The notes under the pieces were generated by a model. The model searched no databases. It was not told the origin of the DNA and was given only the letters and a program-made list of their open reading frames with translations. Below, in pieces: positions 8,101 through 17,200 of a stretch of 64,000 nucleotides of DNA. The stretch's first letter is position 1; each line of letters opens with the position of its first letter. This stretch comes from Deltaproteobacteria bacterium. Lineage in GTDB: Bacteria; Bdellovibrionota; Bdellovibrionia; Bdellovibrionales; JAMPXM01. Made by a program: the position numbers and the translations under genes. The stretch lies in NCBI GenBank assembly GCA_017302795.1, contig JAFLCB010000005.1:62001-126000 (forward strand). Direction: 5' to 3'.

Positions 8101-10926
8101 ATTTTCTACTTCCAAGGACAGTACCCACAAGCAGCGCTCACTTTCACCGCGACAGACGTTGCGGCCGTATTGACGGCGGGATCCACAAACTGGATCACGA
8201 CTGCTGCTCCTGGTTTCATCGGAACAATTGCAACCACCAAAGATGCTAGCGACAATTTGATCTGGTTCACTCAAGGTGAAGTTCCTGTTTCCGCGAAACA
8301 AGACGCACCACGCGGGGTCTCGGCACTTCACTTTGATAGTACCTACACAAATCTTTATGTGGTCGATCCGACAGCACATCGCGTTTTAAAGTACGATTAT
8401 TCTCAACAGCGGTACATCGGTTGGATCGGCGGCTTCCGATCCGGAACTGGAATCGGTGCGACAGGAAGTAATCTTGCAACACCAAGTCCAGCAGCCTGTG
8501 TGTCGGTCACGGCATGGCAAACTCCAATGCCAGGCTGGTGCGTCGGTGCACTTTCAGTGGAAAACGCCAACACCACCCGCGGAGCTTTCAATTATCCGCA
8601 AGGTATCGCTTCAGATAGTACCTATATTTACGTCACTAACCGGAACAGTTCGACCGTCAACCGTTACAACGCGCAAACCGGAGCATTTGAAGGCTGGGTC
8701 GGTCGAATCTCTACCACTCCAACCGGATTCGCTACAGGCGCGTCCTCAAGCTGTACTTCTGCCTCGCCAGGAACAGTCACTCCAGGATGGTGTATTGGCG
8801 GAGATCGAGCAGGCGCAGCGAATCTTGGCGACGGCTCTATGGATGCACCTCGCGCGATCGCCGCTGGAAGCGGATACGTCTATGTTGGATCGATAGGGGC
8901 AGTGCTGCGCTTCAATGCTGCAGACGGAACCTACGCCGGCTGGGTTGGTATGGTCGGTGGATCTTCACCCACTGGCGGTGCTGCTGGCTGTACTTCGACC
9001 TTGAATACACAAATCACGCCGGGATGGTGCACAGGCGGAACAACTGTTACGGCGAATCCTCGAACAAATCCAGGAGCCATCCGGGATCCCTCTGGAATGG
9101 TCATTGTCGGCACAACACTTTATGTTTCCGATGATCAAAATGGCGGCGTGATCGGGCGCTACGATCTCGACACGGGCGCCTTCATTGGACTCATGCCAAA
9201 TTTGGCTTTCAACTGGGTGTCGCCAAGGCACTTATCAACCGACGGCACGCAACTTTTCGTCGCTGATTGGACTAGGCTCATCCAAGTTGACTCAACTGGT
9301 CTCGTTACTGGTTGGGTTGGAAAAGTCAGCAACAATAACTCGATGAGCGGAACTGGCTGTACCAGCCTTCAACCGAACGACAATACGCCAGGCTGGTGTT
9401 TAGGTGGAACGTCGAAACATGGAATGGACGAACGTGCTTTCCATAACTTGACCGCAGTTGCCTATGACGGATCCGGAAAAGTTGTCACAGGCCAAGGCGG
9501 CAACTTCCCTGCTGTGAAGACGTTCAATTCCGCTACTGGTGCTTACGGTGGATCTCTTGGTGCGAAAAGTATTAGTCCGACCCAGTGGTCAAACAATGCG
9601 GAAACTTATGCCGAGTTTCATGGCTTCGATGACAATTCAATGTATTCACCGAACGGTTCGTACACGGACGGAACACATATCTACTTTGTCGAATCAAACG
9701 CGGCTCGGATCAAGAAAGTAGAGCTGGCAACCGGCCGACTAATCGGATGGCTTGGTGGTATAACAACAGTTCCAACTGGCGGCGACGCAGGCTGTACATC
9801 GGCGAATGCCATGGGGCCTTCACCTGGTTGGTGTACCGGTGCCTTGTTCAGCCCGAATTACATGTGGAATGCGCTGATCCCGCAGACCACTTCTGGCATC
9901 ATGAACTTCCCTACAGGACTTGCCGGAGACGGAACACACCTATACGTCGCGGACAAGAATCTACATCGTATTCACAAGTTCTTGATGTCGACGGGAGCCT
10001 ACGTCGGCTGGGTTGGTCGCGCAGGCGGAACTGCACCTACCGGTGGTGCTGCCGGTTGTATTGGAATAACAAACACAGCTGCACCTGGTTGGTGTCTTGG
10101 CGGAACTTGGTCGGCTGGTAGCGCGAACGGAGAACTCAACGAACCGACCGATGTTGCGGTTGCAGGTGGTCAGCTCTACGTGATGGATTCTCACAATCAT
10201 CGAATTGCCCGTTTCAACGCGACGACTGGTGCCTTCACTGGATGGATTGGAAGAACGAACTCTGCTCCTTCAAGCGGATGTACTGTCGCTTCGAATGGTA
10301 GTTACAATGTTTCCACCAGCGGTTGGTGCATGGGCGGAACCGCCCAAAGTGCTAGCTCGAATGATCGCGGAGGTGGTTTCTACTTCTGGGGTGGAACACG
10401 TGGCGGTCTGACTTCTGACGGGACCTTCCTTTACATCGCAAACTTTTATAATATTCGCGTCGATAAATATTCACTTGCCGGTGTATGGCAGGGATCATTC
10501 TCGACTCGACAAGATATCTACGTTCGCAGCTGGTCGTCGGACCCAGCAACAGTCGCAAGCTGGGGCGGATCGGGCTGTAGCTATCCGACAGATGTTTATT
10601 TTGGTGGCGATGGTTATATTTACGGAACCAACTATAACTCGTGTAACGGCAACGGAACCGCGGGTTCTTTATGGAAAGTGAATGCGACTACCGGGGTTAT
10701 GTACGGCTGGAAAGGCGCGATCATGGCAGGCAACTCTCCCTCTGGTGGAGAAGCAGGCTGCTCCGGAGCAACCATTTCAACGCCGGCATGGTGTCAGGGC
10801 GGACGCGCAGAAACTGGCTACAAACTTGGCCAGTTCTCATCGAACACCTATCAGCTAACTGGTGATGCTCATTTCTTGTATGTGTCGGATCAAGATAACA
10901 ACCGATTGGTAAGGATACCGAAGTAA
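5152..10926 (+). CDS. Giant lipoprotein: FN3 + Ig-like domains + PGWC propeller
   Basis: The protein is 1924 residues from ATG 5152. That ATG has AAGGG 10 nt upstream and gives a clean lipoprotein signal ending in LSAC. An ATG at 5134 is also in frame but has no clear ribosome site. Domains in order: signal peptide; two fibronectin III-like domains (about 40-230); three Ig/Big_1-like domains (about 235-570); four Cys-paired domains (about 570-1010); and a propeller-like region to the end with eight clear GWxG-GC-PGWC motifs plus two degenerate blades. The paired Cys in each blade suggest disulfides, consistent with export. It is the tandem paralog of the gene before it. Role unknown; a cell-surface adhesin or polysaccharide-binding role is inference. 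Confidence 0.92.
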   Translation: MRFSQTNFIVRKSVVALMSIIAALTLSACPKDVSLPTDTASTGSTPGYSGFTGAVTATTAGPTKVKLTWSPSTDPKVVAYNVYDATLFFAPRLIKTVTGEAAEVTLNGLTTQTYYKFRVRAADKDMVEDGNTNDLPAVPYAGVLPAQVQSSTSAIVPFTDASNADAVQILCSTATNPVEEVIVEVTNVVATTQATLNGLSAGATYTCRAATVFGDFVDNNTITTTFQPMGTAASLVFATQPGSAAAGANLSTQPSIRVLDANGTLVSAGPDSRAVITLTVSNSSPTVGTIRGTAAVQAVGGVATFSGLNLQEAGAKIFTATKEDTASQAQGSAAIARDSNQFTITPGSVSATTSTIAITPAVPPNAALIANGIDAYAVTITLKDMYGNAVSGTRPVFASNIPGDTLTQAAVNTNTMGETSGSISTTVADSVAPFRSLNITSPAGLTSVSVAAPFVAGTPTKLAFTTQPTNSPAGNNGMGVVRVTVQDANGNAITTGANATAPISMAISNNVNGAVLTGTSPVNAVSGVAMFSNLGISKTGTGYKLLATSGSLTAAYSNSFNITAGTPNRIAVNGPASVVSGACSTALTFQLQDLGGNPANAVQNTSISISGLGTGQLFTSSTCSGAAISATQTFTAGTNTKTYYLKDNKGEGLTVTATDPSMVLTTGTLAVNVLPNKISLLAETSPGVPLSVVAGQCSTAMYVTPAGENGVAAPLFAATTIALTGVAGSQAAIYTDAACTNLVSAGSISLPATVGGSFAIPLYIKDDKAEALSLTVTDPNSVMTTTSGLQPVSIVASNIGFTGPVSVVSGQCSSAYTISLRDAQTNLVVAPSNRTLNIRGLEGSATAMFYTSASCTTGGSKTVMTVPQGSSSLQLYFKNTAAENLAVFFQDSLSQMANSPTINIAISPSTLTIAAPGAGSAKTSVCAGPFTVNTRDGANNITAALSPIAVNLSGAGTGGKFFTSNTCATETTSVTFGVGESAKIFYFQGQYPQAALTFTATDVAAVLTAGSTNWITTAAPGFIGTIATTKDASDNLIWFTQGEVPVSAKQDAPRGVSALHFDSTYTNLYVVDPTAHRVLKYDYSQQRYIGWIGGFRSGTGIGATGSNLATPSPAACVSVTAWQTPMPGWCVGALSVENANTTRGAFNYPQGIASDSTYIYVTNRNSSTVNRYNAQTGAFEGWVGRISTTPTGFATGASSSCTSASPGTVTPGWCIGGDRAGAANLGDGSMDAPRAIAAGSGYVYVGSIGAVLRFNAADGTYAGWVGMVGGSSPTGGAAGCTSTLNTQITPGWCTGGTTVTANPRTNPGAIRDPSGMVIVGTTLYVSDDQNGGVIGRYDLDTGAFIGLMPNLAFNWVSPRHLSTDGTQLFVADWTRLIQVDSTGLVTGWVGKVSNNNSMSGTGCTSLQPNDNTPGWCLGGTSKHGMDERAFHNLTAVAYDGSGKVVTGQGGNFPAVKTFNSATGAYGGSLGAKSISPTQWSNNAETYAEFHGFDDNSMYSPNGSYTDGTHIYFVESNAARIKKVELATGRLIGWLGGITTVPTGGDAGCTSANAMGPSPGWCTGALFSPNYMWNALIPQTTSGIMNFPTGLAGDGTHLYVADKNLHRIHKFLMSTGAYVGWVGRAGGTAPTGGAAGCIGITNTAAPGWCLGGTWSAGSANGELNEPTDVAVAGGQLYVMDSHNHRIARFNATTGAFTGWIGRTNSAPSSGCTVASNGSYNVSTSGWCMGGTAQSASSNDRGGGFYFWGGTRGGLTSDGTFLYIANFYNIRVDKYSLAGVWQGSFSTRQDIYVRSWSSDPATVASWGGSGCSYPTDVYFGGDGYIYGTNYNSCNGNGTAGSLWKVNATTGVMYGWKGAIMAGNSPSGGEAGCSGATISTPAWCQGGRAETGYKLGQFSSNTYQLTGDAHFLYVSDQDNNRLVRIPK

Positions 10927-10953
10927 TCGAAGTTTAGTTAGTGGAATCCTCCA

Positions 10954-10979
10954 AGGTAGGTCGAGGGGTCGACTTACCT
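10954..10979 (+). promoter_or_regulatory. Intercistronic hairpin before the FG-GAP lipoprotein gene
   Basis: Arms 10954-10964 and 10969-10979 form an 11-bp stem (one G-U pair) around a GGGG loop. No T-run follows, so it is not a standard terminator. It ends five bases before the GAGGAG ribosome site (10984-10989), which argues that translation starts at GTG 10998 rather than at ATG 10941. Possible roles are mRNA end protection or partial attenuation between the two giant genes. Confidence 0.6.
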
Positions 10980-10997
10980 CAACGAGGAGTAGGACGT

Positions 10998-13900
10998 GTG
11001 TTGAGAAGTCATAGGGGTACTTTGAAAATCGCCGCAGCGTTGCTGTTGCCGATTGCCATTTCTGGCTGTCGAGCAGGTGGTGGTGTATCTTCGACTCCCA
11101 GCCAAACCCCGATGGTCACTGTCGTCGACATCCCAACAATTGCTCTACCGTCATCAACTCCCCACTATTCAAATACTGATACGTTAACGATTTCCGGAAT
11201 GTGTATGTCTGGATTTCAAGTCGCACTGTCGGGTGATGCTTCTGAAACGCAAACCTGCGCAAACTCGACCTATTCCTTCAGCGTCTTAAAAGCGCTTGAT
11301 GGGTTATATTCCTTCCAAATCACACAGTCTGGAGAAACAGGAACTACCTCGGCCGGCGCCCCTCTGGTCTGGGTAAAAAAGACGAGCGTTGCACCCCCAA
11401 CGATCACGTCCCCGACAGCAACCCCCTTTGCGTCGGCACAATCGACCCTCTCGATTGTTGGAGGCTGTGAAACTGGCGCTACTGTTACCGTTAGCGGCGA
11501 CAGCGCCGGAAGCTTCATGTGTGCCTCTAGCCTGTTCGCTTTTAGCATTCCAAAGTTGGTGGACGGTGATTATAACTTTGTAATCACGCAAACGGATCGT
11601 GCCGGCAACAGCGCGACGTCCAATATACTGTGGCGTAAATACGGAATTACTGTTTCACCGAGCAACCCGTCACTTGTTGTCGCAACCCCGCAAGTGCTCA
11701 CTATTTCGGGAGGGTCTGGATCCTACACAGTTTCGGTATCCACGAACAATTCTGGCGGATCTTACACATCGGGCACGCGCACATACACGACCGGCACATT
11801 GGCCGCTGTAACTGACACTTTGTTAGTGACTGACTCGCTTGGCGCAACTCAATCAATTGCAATTTCAACCGTAGCAGGTGCAGTCGACCACTTGAGCCTG
11901 CCTCTCGTTAATGGCGACGCACAAGTAAAGCCAGTAGGCCAAGTCCTCGACGAAATGCTTTCGGTCAAAGTTGTCGACCGTTATGAAAATGGAATTTCAA
12001 ATTACCAAGTTTATTTTCAGATTGTCGAAGGTGACGGCGAGATCGTTGGAAATCCCGTAAAATCGACGAATGCACAAGGTCTTGCAACCGTTAGCTTACG
12101 AACCGGTTTCGCAAATACTAAAAATGAAATTTTCGTTTCGCCGCTCTCTGGGGCATTGCCTGATCTAGCGGCGACAGGTCGATCGGTTCTGACGATGGCG
12201 CAAACGACCACCAGTAATGGCAAGGGAACCATGGGTACGACCTTTACCGTGGGCTCTGGACCAACCGCCAATTGGGTTGGAGATCTCAACCAAGATGGCT
12301 ATCGCGACTTACTAGTTCTTAACTCCAGCGAGCCAAGCATTGGGATCCTGCTTGGTCGCGGCAACGGACTCTTTGGGAACATGTCTCGTATTACCGGAGT
12401 TTGCAACAGCCCTAGTGGATTGACCGTCGCAAGTTTGAATTCAACCACCGATGCATTTCTGGATTTAGCTCTTAGCTGTGCCGGCGCTGACGCGATCGTC
12501 GTTTACACAGGGCGCGGAGACGGAACCTTTAACACTCCTGCCACCGTCATTTCTACTGCGCCCAACGCGACACTCCCGCTTGCCATTACCAACGGAGATT
12601 TCAATCGCGATGGCTACCTCGATCTTGCGATCGCTTCCATTGGCGGGTCTGTCGTCGCAACCTATTCTGGCAACGGTGCTGGGGCGTTTAGCAATGAACG
12701 CTTATTCAACGTCGGACTTTCGCCAAACTCGATTACCACCTTAGATATCGACAAGGACAGTTATCTCGACATCGCGGTGACGAACGCTGGAGACAACACG
12801 TTGAGCATCCTGAATGGCGACGGCGCAGGGATGTTTGATCCGCAAACTGTTTATGGAACCGGCATCGGCGCGATTTCGATGGGGGTCGCGGACTTTGACA
12901 AAAACACTTGGCCAGATTTAGCGGTCGCAATCAACGGCGAAGACACGGTGTCAGTTTTCTTAAACGATGGGACTGGTCTGCTGGATGCTCCCAACGGAAA
13001 CGTCGTCGGCGTTGGGCCGATCTCACTGTCGATCTTTGACTACGACTCGGACGGCAATGACGACATCGTCACAGCGACCAACGGCGACAACTCACTTAGT
13101 ATCCTACCCGGTCTAGGCAACGGAGCCTTTGGCGGAGCGATCACACAACTGACAGTCATCAATCCAGCCTTCGTTTCTGTCGCGGATTCAAATGGCGACA
13201 ACATCAAAGATCTCTTTGTTTCGGGCGATGGGAAGGTCGAGATGATTCCAGTATTTTCCGCTGGCAAAATAGGAATGCTAGCGGACGTTGGCGCGACTCC
13301 CGCGGACGCGATTTTGGCGCACTTCGATTCAGATGTTTATTTGGATATGGCCGTTGCCAACAATGGATCGAACACAATCACGACCTTTACTGGTGACGGA
13401 AAAGGTAGCTTCACTTTTAAAGAGACACTCGCAACTGGACTGTCTCCGGTCGCACTCAAAAAAGCTGACTTCAACCATGACGGTTATGCAGATCTGGTCG
13501 TTGCTAACAATAGTTCTTCCAGCGTTCGAGTTTACCGAGGTAAATCCGACGGAACTTTTGAACCTCATGCCGACTTCACAACTGGTTCGGGTCCAACGGG
13601 AATTGCAATTCAAGATTATAATCACGATGGACATGACGATTTGGCGGTATCTGCATCAAACGCCAACAAAGTGAGCATTCTGCTAGGCGTGGGCGATGGA
13701 ACTTTCGGATCAAAGGTCGATTACTCAACGGGATCATCACCTGCCGGTGTTACATCGATCGATCTCGATGGAGACATGGCTCTTGACCTGATCACCGCCA
13801 ATAACTCTAGCAATGACGTAAGCGTTCTCATCGGCAATGGCGACGGCACCTTCAGGAGCAACCTTGAATACGTGGCAGGTAATGGACCTGCATCAATTGT

Positions 13901-14282
13901 TTCGGCGGACTTTAACAACGACGGCAACGGCGATGTTGCGGTGCTCAACTCCACGGATGCAACGGTAAGCGTTCTTCGCGGTGTGGGCGATGGGTCCCTG
14001 ACTGTAAACAGTGATTTTTCCGCAGGGCTAACGCCGGTCGGACTTATCACTGGCGACTTCAATGGTGACACGCGAATCGACCTTGCCACTGGAAATGGTT
14101 CGAGTTTTGGATTTACGACTCTTAACGGCGCCGGCAACGGTCAGTTCAACGTCACCAATTCTTTCACAACGGATTACCCCGTGAACGGAATCGGGCTAGG
14201 AGATGTGAACGGCGATTTCACTTTAGACTTTATAATTCTTGATTCAGGTAACTCAAAGGCACGTACGTGGTTGGGACAATAG
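10998..14282 (+). CDS. FG-GAP/VCBS repeat surface lipoprotein
   Basis: The protein is 1094 residues from GTG 10998, which has GAGGAG eight nt upstream and gives a short signal peptide ending in the lipobox ISGC (Cys 24). An in-frame ATG at 10941 would put a leader hairpin inside the coding region. After two Ig-like domains (about 40-210) and a further beta domain comes a long run of about 13 FG-GAP/VCBS repeats. These have the calcium-loop pattern D-x-(N/D)-x-D-G-x-x-D-(L/I)-x-V, for example DFNRDGYLDLAI. The family folds as a calcium-binding beta-propeller, as in integrin alpha chains, and is usually extracellular. It lies 71 nt after the previous giant gene and overlaps the next one by 16 nt, so co-expression is likely. 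Confidence 0.9.
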   Translation: MLRSHRGTLKIAAALLLPIAISGCRAGGGVSSTPSQTPMVTVVDIPTIALPSSTPHYSNTDTLTISGMCMSGFQVALSGDASETQTCANSTYSFSVLKALDGLYSFQITQSGETGTTSAGAPLVWVKKTSVAPPTITSPTATPFASAQSTLSIVGGCETGATVTVSGDSAGSFMCASSLFAFSIPKLVDGDYNFVITQTDRAGNSATSNILWRKYGITVSPSNPSLVVATPQVLTISGGSGSYTVSVSTNNSGGSYTSGTRTYTTGTLAAVTDTLLVTDSLGATQSIAISTVAGAVDHLSLPLVNGDAQVKPVGQVLDEMLSVKVVDRYENGISNYQVYFQIVEGDGEIVGNPVKSTNAQGLATVSLRTGFANTKNEIFVSPLSGALPDLAATGRSVLTMAQTTTSNGKGTMGTTFTVGSGPTANWVGDLNQDGYRDLLVLNSSEPSIGILLGRGNGLFGNMSRITGVCNSPSGLTVASLNSTTDAFLDLALSCAGADAIVVYTGRGDGTFNTPATVISTAPNATLPLAITNGDFNRDGYLDLAIASIGGSVVATYSGNGAGAFSNERLFNVGLSPNSITTLDIDKDSYLDIAVTNAGDNTLSILNGDGAGMFDPQTVYGTGIGAISMGVADFDKNTWPDLAVAINGEDTVSVFLNDGTGLLDAPNGNVVGVGPISLSIFDYDSDGNDDIVTATNGDNSLSILPGLGNGAFGGAITQLTVINPAFVSVADSNGDNIKDLFVSGDGKVEMIPVFSAGKIGMLADVGATPADAILAHFDSDVYLDMAVANNGSNTITTFTGDGKGSFTFKETLATGLSPVALKKADFNHDGYADLVVANNSSSSVRVYRGKSDGTFEPHADFTTGSGPTGIAIQDYNHDGHDDLAVSASNANKVSILLGVGDGTFGSKVDYSTGSSPAGVTSIDLDGDMALDLITANNSSNDVSVLIGNGDGTFRSNLEYVAGNGPASIVSADFNNDGNGDVAVLNSTDATVSVLRGVGDGSLTVNSDFSAGLTPVGLITGDFNGDTRIDLATGNGSSFGFTTLNGAGNGQFNVTNSFTTDYPVNGIGLGDVNGDFTLDFIILDSGNSKARTWLGQ

Positions 14283-17200
14283 GGCAAAAAGAACTTCTGT
14301 CTCTGATAAAACGTGCGATCTGCGCGGCGGCGCTGCTTACTTCATTGCCAGGTTGCCTCGGCGGTGGTGGTGGTGGCTCCACTCAGCAAACCAGCTTAGG
14401 AAGTGTTGAGTTTATTGGAATCAGCGTTCAAATCTATGATGCTCTCACAGTTGAAATGCTTATTCAGGGTCGATTGCGACTTGCGGGCGCGACTGATCTC
14501 AATCAGATTTCAATTTATACAGATTCCAACTGTCTCATCGAAAAAGTGGGCGAAGGTATACATCAAGACTTTTTCGGAGCAGGAATTTCGGTTTCAATAC
14601 CAAGCACTTCGGTTACTGATCTTTACGTGTTGACGAACACTGAAGACGAATGTTTTTTCTTGCACGAATACGTTCCGCGGTTTGATGCTCCGCCCGGTCC
14701 AACTTTTAGTTCTTTTAGCCCAGTCTCACCTTCTCGTCTTACCTTCCAACCCTACATCTCTGGAAATGCGTCGACCACCACGGCGACCGTGAAATTCTTC
14801 AGCAACAGCCTCTGCACCTCTCAGGTAGGAACCGGCAGCGTTCAACAATTTCGCACGACTGGGATTCAATTAAGTTTGACTGCTGATTCCGATAATCAAG
14901 TTTACGCGACCGCCACTGACGCCTTTGGGAAAACGTCTGACTGCACACTCATGGCGAGTTTCCTCCACGATTCCACTGGTCCCGAGGTGCCGGTCTATAC
15001 CGCGGCCGTTCCAGTTTCTCCGTCCGGTGCATCAACGACCCCACTCATCATCGGGACCGTCGATATAGACTCGCAGCTAGTATCCATCTACACGGATGCG
15101 GCCTGCACGGTACTCAGCGGCTCTGGGACCTCGGCAGACTTTCGAACGACGGGAATTCAAGTGACGGCGGCGCAAAACTCTTCGACGTCTTACTACGGAA
15201 CTTCCACCGATCAGAATATGGTTGTGTCGGACTGTGCCTTCATGACGATTTATACCCATGACTCTGTCGCACCCACAGCGCCAACTTTATCGAGCACCGA
15301 TCCTACTTCACCCACGAGAACAACTCTTGTACCGAAAATTCGCGGGACCGTGTCTGCGGATGCCCAACTAGTTCGTCTCTTCAACAACTCGACATGCACA
15401 ACGATGTCCGGGGCGGGCACCAAGCTCACTTTTGAAGGAGCTGGAATTCCGACTGCGATATTACCAAACGAAAGTACGAACATTTATGCACAAGCGTTTG
15501 ACGCCGCTGGAAACAGCAGTGCGTGCACATTAATGACATCTTTTGTGCACGACACAATTGCTCCAGACCCGCCGGTTTTCGCAATGTCCACCCCCGCTTC
15601 CCCGAACAATCAATCGGTGACGCCACGTATTTCCGGAACCACTGATATTTCCGCAATAGATGTGAAAATCTATAATGACGATACCTGTTTGAATTTGATT
15701 GGGAGCGGAACTGTCGACGCCTTCGATGCGCCCGGAGTTCAAGTCACTGTAACCGGAAACACGACGACAACTTTGTACGGAACTTCCGCCGATGTGGCCG
15801 GTAACATTTCTCTTTGCTCGGCACTTTCGAACTACTCTCATTCGACGACTCCGGCTCCAGCGCCTGCTTTTTTTATCGCATCGCCAGTTTCACCGACTCG
15901 TGTCACGAATCGACCCTATATTGTTGGGACAGCTGCCAACACCGTCACGCGAGTCACCCTTTACGGCGATGCAGCTTGCACGGGCTCGCTCGGGACGGCA
16001 TCTCGATCATTATTTGTTACTTCGGGTATTCAAGCGACTGTAGCCTTGAATGCGCAAACAGGACTCTATGCGATTTCCGAAGACATTTACGGCAACGTCT
16101 CGGGATGCACATTTATGACAAACTACATTCACAACACGGTGCCGCCGTTAGATCCGATATTCACATCCGTGACACCACTTTCCCCAAACAACTCGTCGAC
16201 ATCGCCGGTCATTGTCGGCTCATTGACATTTGATCCAGGAAACATTTTGCAACCGAACGAAGTATCGCTATACGACGGTTTCCTCTGCCTAAATAGAATT
16301 GGCACTGGCACACCGACGGCTTTCCAAACAACCGGCTTGATCGCCTCTGCACCGGCGAACACCGCAACCAGTATTTATGCAAAAGTGTTTGATGCCGCAG
16401 GCAACACCACGGCGTGTACGTTTCTTACCGACTATGTACACGACGCACTCGTGCCGGGAAGGCCACTTCTTGGAGGCGCGACACCTGGGACGCCATCTTA
16501 CACTGCGGACGTCATACTTGCAGGAAACGTCGGCGCCACAACTGATTTCCTTCCGCCGACAAATCTCGTTATTTACTCCGACTCGGCTTGCGCTACTCAG
16601 ATGAAGGCCGATCCAGTCACGTTATTTACAAGTGGGACTTACCCTCTCGCAGTACCGAAGAATACAACTACTTCTTTGTATGGCGCGATCTTCAATGAGG
16701 TTGGTACTGCTTCACCCTGTACTCTGTTAGTGAACTATCGGCATTCCGACCTGGGCCCAGCGTCCTTGATGGCTAGTCAAGGTGCCGATGGGTCTGTGGC
16801 ACTGAACTGGTCGCCGGACAACACTGCAAGCCCAATCCCTACTTACGAAATTCGGCGAGCACTGCAAAGTGGCGGTCCCTACACCACGGTTTCCGAAGGA
16901 GTGAATGGTGCTACCTTCACGGACTTCAACGTCAGTAACGGACAAACTTACTATTACGTTGTTGCCGCACGCAACATCACTGGTGTTTCGAAGAATTCAA
17001 CCGAAGTCGCGCACACCGTCAGTGTCTCCGTTCCAGCGGGGATCATTGGTTTGTCCGCGGCACCTGGGCCTGCGCGGGTGACATTGAACTGGGTGGGCAC
17101 CAGTGAGAATATGACCTACACCCTTCGCCGCTCAACCAATCGCGGCGGACCGTACACGCAAATAGCTGCTGGCCTCACCTCAGCAACCTATAATGATACT

